From the NCBI GenBank assembly GCA_039720395.1, contig CM077833.1, positions 15,747,133-15,811,132 of the forward strand: a stretch of 64,000 nucleotides of DNA, written 5' to 3'. Numbering within the stretch: position 1 is the stretch's first letter; each line of letters starts with the position of its first letter. This document shows, piece by piece, positions 61,137 to 64,000 of this stretch. Both the position numbers and the translations under genes were made by a program. The notes under the pieces were generated by a model. It was not told the DNA's origin. It did no database searches and worked only from the letters and a program-made list of their open reading frames with translations. This stretch comes from Liquidambar formosana. Lineage: Eukaryota; Streptophyta; Magnoliopsida; Saxifragales; Altingiaceae.

Positions 61137-61151
61137 TAAGAAGATCTATCC

Positions 61152-62710
61152 CAAGCCTAGCAATCTAGACGGGTTGGGTGGATTTGGGTTGGGTCATTAA
61201 TGAGTCATGTAATTTGTGTCATTAATGGGTTGGGTTATGCCCAACCCAATTACTGTGCATACCCAAAATCAATCCGCAACCGACCCAATAATGACCCAAC
61301 CCAGATATAAACCTGACCCATTTTTTGACCTGACCTGTTTCCCTGACCCAACCCGTTTTGTACCTTCTTTTGTTTTTTTTTGTTTTTTTTTTTTTCCCTT
61401 CTTCTTCTTCTTCTCTCTCTCTCCAATATCCTAAAAATTCTCTCCACTGAGCCATTCCATCAACTTACAAGTTACAAACATGTACACTGACAATGAAATA
61501 AATAGACAACCGACCCAATTATGACCCAACCCATTTCTAAATCCGCTCCTTTTTTTTTACCTAACCCGTTTTGTGCCCTAGATTGGTTGTTATTTATTTA
61601 TTTTTTTTTTTTTTTCATCACACAAATGACATCATTGGAAAGAAGCATATACTCTCCCTCTCTCTCTCTCATCCTAAAAATTCTCTCCACTAAACCATTC
61701 CATCAACTTACAAAATTTTTTTTTTTGTTTTTTTTGCAAAATTTGGTCTCCATAAGGATGTTTTGACTATCAACTTGTTTTTGTTTCCAGTAATTTATAA
61801 TGAAGTCAGTAGTCAGTTTGTTGAGGCAATCCTTCTAAGGCAATTCCATGGAATGATGAACCTAATCGGTAATTCCCCCTTTTTTTTTTTTTTGTCTAAA
61901 TGATGTCTCACACAGTTACTCGACATTAAAACAAACAAAACCACTAAAAGGAGGGGTCGCAAGAACAATAAAAAAAGAAAGAAAGAAACCCCAAAACATA
62001 GCAATAAAAGATCTCGATTTTAAGAATTAGAACATAGTCGACCTCCTCCATCTTGCTACCCTCGGCATCTGCATCAGCCTCTGCATCTTCCAGGTGAGGC
62101 GTATCTGTGGCAGCATTAGCAGCATCTTCATCAATGCTCAACCCCAACTTCACCATCCTATGGATCCGGTTGCCAATCATCCAAGCTGAAGCCAAAGGTA
62201 AGCAGAGCAGTCTCAAACAGCAAGAGAAATTAAACTGATACACCCACATAGAGAAACCCCAAAATTACAAACCCCAGATTTACAAGACAAAAATTGAAAA
62301 AAAAAAATTGGTGATTTTAGCAATAATTACAAAGTCGTCCCTCCTTCACACATGCAGTGCTGAGAGCAGAAGAGCAAAACTCCAACAAGAAGAAGCAAGC
62401 AGAAGAGCAAAAGACTACAGTCGAGGCCATGGAGTCGAGATCTCACCGTCGATGAAACGAGCTCTCGCCGCCGATGATGGAACATTGGACGGCTGGAGTT
62501 TGGAGGTAGAAAATGCAAATGGCCCTAGGTTATGTTTGCTATGTTTGAACCCAACGGGTCTAGTCGTTTAACCCATAACCAACCCATTTATATTTGGGTT
62601 GGTTTTGGTTAACCCATTAATAACCTACTTAAAAATTTTATAAACCTAGACCCATTTATCGTGGGTGGGTTTGGACGGGTTCATGGGTTTGGGCTGGAAT
62701 TGCCAGGCCT
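61152..62710. mobile_element. Probable non-autonomous hAT-like element carrying gene fragments
   Basis: Both ends are rich in inverted GGGTTGGGTT-type sequence. The left end reads CAAGCCTAGCAATCTAG and the right end, reading inward, TAGGCCTGGCAATTCCAG, an imperfect inverted repeat. Flanking octamers ATCTATCC and ATCTAACT agree at six of eight positions, weak support for a target duplication. Inside are an internal tandem duplication of about 240 bp (61280-61480 versus 61511-61720) and an HSP90 fragment. Confidence 0.5.
62037..62200 (-). pseudogene. HSP90 C-terminal fragment
   Basis: On the minus strand the frame at 62174-62037 reads GNRIHRMVKLGLSIDED and ends SKMEEVD, the C-terminus of cytosolic HSP90 including the MEEVD co-chaperone motif. 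The stop codon after MEEVD is lost (next codon TAT). Just upstream, in another frame, GFSLDD is readable, so the homology continues across a small deletion or frameshift where the PNTF-like residues should be. The rest of HSP90 is absent. It is a dead fragment, apparently inside a transposon. Confidence 0.88.
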
Positions 62711-63183
62711 AATCTAACTTAACAAGACGTTGACAGAACAGTCTACAGTAAGGGGTTGAGTTCACAAAACAACCCAAGCCCCAAAGCACAGAAATGGAGA
62801 AGCAGAAAATCCTAGTACAACCTTGATTCTGAACCATCAAGCATCTCCAAAGACTGAATTTCCAGCTTCACCATCTACTTCTGATTACTGCGATTCTCTA
62901 TCTTGTTAGAAGCTCCTGATACCATCAGTGTGAAGCTTCAACCAATCTCGTCTTTCTCGCTCAACTTGACTGTACCCATCAAGGGAGATACTCGAATGGT
63001 CTCGAAGTTCATCAGGGTTTTGTTTGCTATGTTGCCTCCATTAGCTTTTGATTCATATCCATGAAGAGTAGAGAGCTGAACCAAAACCCCAGCAAAAAAT
63101 CAGGTCACCGCCCAAGAAGATTCAAAATATGTACATATATTCGAATATGTATGACGGACTGTAATGATGGCTGGGGGTTACAG
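62711..63183 (+). other. Upstream region and 5' leader of the PPR gene
   Basis: No coding homology. In-frame ATGs occur at 63061 and 63151 upstream of the preferred PPR start, and an in-frame stop lies at 63049. A short upstream ORF (63164-63187, MMAGGYR) overlaps the main ATG by four bases (ATGA). The region is not AT-biased, as expected for a transcribed leader. Confidence 0.55.
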
Positions 63184-64000
63184 ATGACCCCCTTCTTCCT
63201 CACTACCCGTCCTTTCAGGGTTCGAGCCTCCAATATCGCGATTGCTCGTTTTCACGCTCGCCCTTATGGAGGAGCTCACCCTCAGCCCATCCGCGACCGC
63301 CTTGAGGTAATCCAAAAGCCCGATGCTTGGTTCGTTAAAGTCGTATGTACTCTCTGTGTCCGTAAATCCTCGTTTGACACCTGCTCGGATTATTTCAGTA
63401 AGAACTTGACGCCTTCGATCGCTTTTGACATTATCAGACGCATAAATAGTCCGAAATTAGCATTGAAGTTTTTTGAATTCAGTAGGGTGAATTTGAATCT
63501 CATTCATTCTTTTAGAACTTATAATTTGCTTTTGAGGTCCCTCTGCCAAATGGGTCTCCACGATTCGGCAAAAATGGTGTTTGATTGCATGAGAAATGAT
63601 GGGCATTCGCCCGATAGTTCCATTATAGGTATTTTGGTGTCTTCGTATGCACAGGCCGGTAAGTTTGATATTGCCGAGGGATTCCTTGCTCAAGTTCAGG
63701 CTGATGAGGTCAAGATAAGTTCATTCGTATATAATAAATTGTTGAATATGTTGGTTCAACAAAATCGAGTGGATAAGGCCGTTTGCTTCTTTAGAGAGCA
63801 TTTGGGCGTGCACTCTCGTCCTGATACTTGCAGTTTTAATATTGTGATCCGAGGTCTGTGCAGAATAGAAGAAGTCGAAAAGGCTTTTGAGTTTTTTAAT
63901 GATATGGGGAGTTTTGGTTGTTCTCCTGATGTTATTACCTATAACACTATTATAAATGGATTGTGTAAGGTTGGTGAGGTGGATAGAGGGCGTGACTTAT
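63184..64000 (+). CDS. Pentatricopeptide repeat protein (At2g06000-like), 5' part
   Basis: P-class PPR protein, predicted to bind organellar RNA. The frame is open from ATG 63184 to the window end (272 codons), so the gene is truncated by the window. Residues 1-30 (MTPFFLTTRPFRVRASNIAI...) are rich in Arg, Ser and Thr without acidic residues, like a mitochondrial or plastid transit peptide. PPR units follow from about residue 108: HSFRTYNLLLRSLCQMGLHDSA, then units including SFNIVIRGLCRIEEVEKAF and PDVITYNTIINGLCKVGEVDRG. The order AWFVKVVCTLCVR, SIAFDIIRRINSPKLALKFFEFSR and HSFRTYNLLLRSLC resembles Arabidopsis At2g06000. No intron is seen, as is usual for PPR genes. Confidence 0.93.
   Translation, partial: MTPFFLTTRPFRVRASNIAIARFHARPYGGAHPQPIRDRLEVIQKPDAWFVKVVCTLCVRKSSFDTCSDYFSKNLTPSIAFDIIRRINSPKLALKFFEFSRVNLNLIHSFRTYNLLLRSLCQMGLHDSAKMVFDCMRNDGHSPDSSIIGILVSSYAQAGKFDIAEGFLAQVQADEVKISSFVYNKLLNMLVQQNRVDKAVCFFREHLGVHSRPDTCSFNIVIRGLCRIEEVEKAFEFFNDMGSFGCSPDVITYNTIINGLCKVGEVDRGRDL

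Noticed and set aside
61222..61455. Lys/Glu-rich minus-strand frames
   Set aside because: They translate a CTTCTT/CTCT simple repeat and GGGTTGGG-rich transposon sequence, with no domain.
1..64000. CRISPR arrays, operons, prophage or bacterial gene systems
   Set aside because: All supported genes are intron-containing or plant-specific and the repeats are plant transposons. There is no prokaryotic organisation anywhere in the window.

Overview
The window is nuclear DNA of a flowering plant, most likely a eudicot. It is AT-rich and gene-sparse, with large introns, canonical GT-AG splicing, plant-specific gene families (type I inositol polyphosphate 5-phosphatase, EGF-alliinase tryptophan aminotransferase-related enzyme, PPR protein) and abundant plant-type transposons. 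The species cannot be named from the sequence alone. Exon coordinates were read by eye from splice sites, reading-frame phase and family homology. The five main genes join in frame, and the four complete ones have CDS lengths divisible by three (1878, 969, 1074 and 1512 nt).

Layout. 1-138: end of a Tourist-like MITE. 2126-19308 (+): eight-exon type I inositol polyphosphate 5-phosphatase. Its introns hold a foldback element, a tandem repeat array, a solo LTR with target duplication, a LINE 3' fragment and a perfect 52-bp inverted repeat. 21.2-29.8 kb: transposon-rich intergenic DNA with a second solo LTR and several MITEs. 29864-36426 (+): ten-exon short-chain dehydrogenase/reductase with a 15-nt first coding exon and a decayed Copia fragment in its largest intron. 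37261-41461 (-): seven-exon choline kinase, tail-to-tail with the dehydrogenase. 42-53 kb: intergenic DNA with a hAT-type element, tandem duplications, a SINE-like unit and a small prolamin-like (ECA1-type) cysteine-rich reading frame at 49707-50129 (-). 53159-58640 (+): five-exon TAR3/TAR4-type PLP enzyme. 59.8-62.7 kb: nested transposons, one of which appears to carry an HSP90 C-terminal fragment. 63184-64000 (+): 5' part of a PPR gene that runs off the window.

The genes do not form one pathway. Two concern membrane-linked signalling or lipid supply (inositol phosphate dephosphorylation, phosphocholine synthesis), one is an orphan reductase, one an auxin-type or alliinase-type aminotransferase, and one organellar RNA processing. 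Gene content suggests conserved microsynteny: from general knowledge, the dehydrogenase and choline kinase correspond to adjacent Arabidopsis loci on chromosome 4, and the phosphatase and TAR gene to a short interval on chromosome 1.

I found no convincing undescribed functional system. The most unusual items are the nested MULE/hAT pair with intact target duplications, the HSP90 fragment inside a probable non-autonomous transposon, the perfect 52-bp inverted repeat, a probable frameshift at the phosphatase C-terminus, and the orphan prolamin-like frame.
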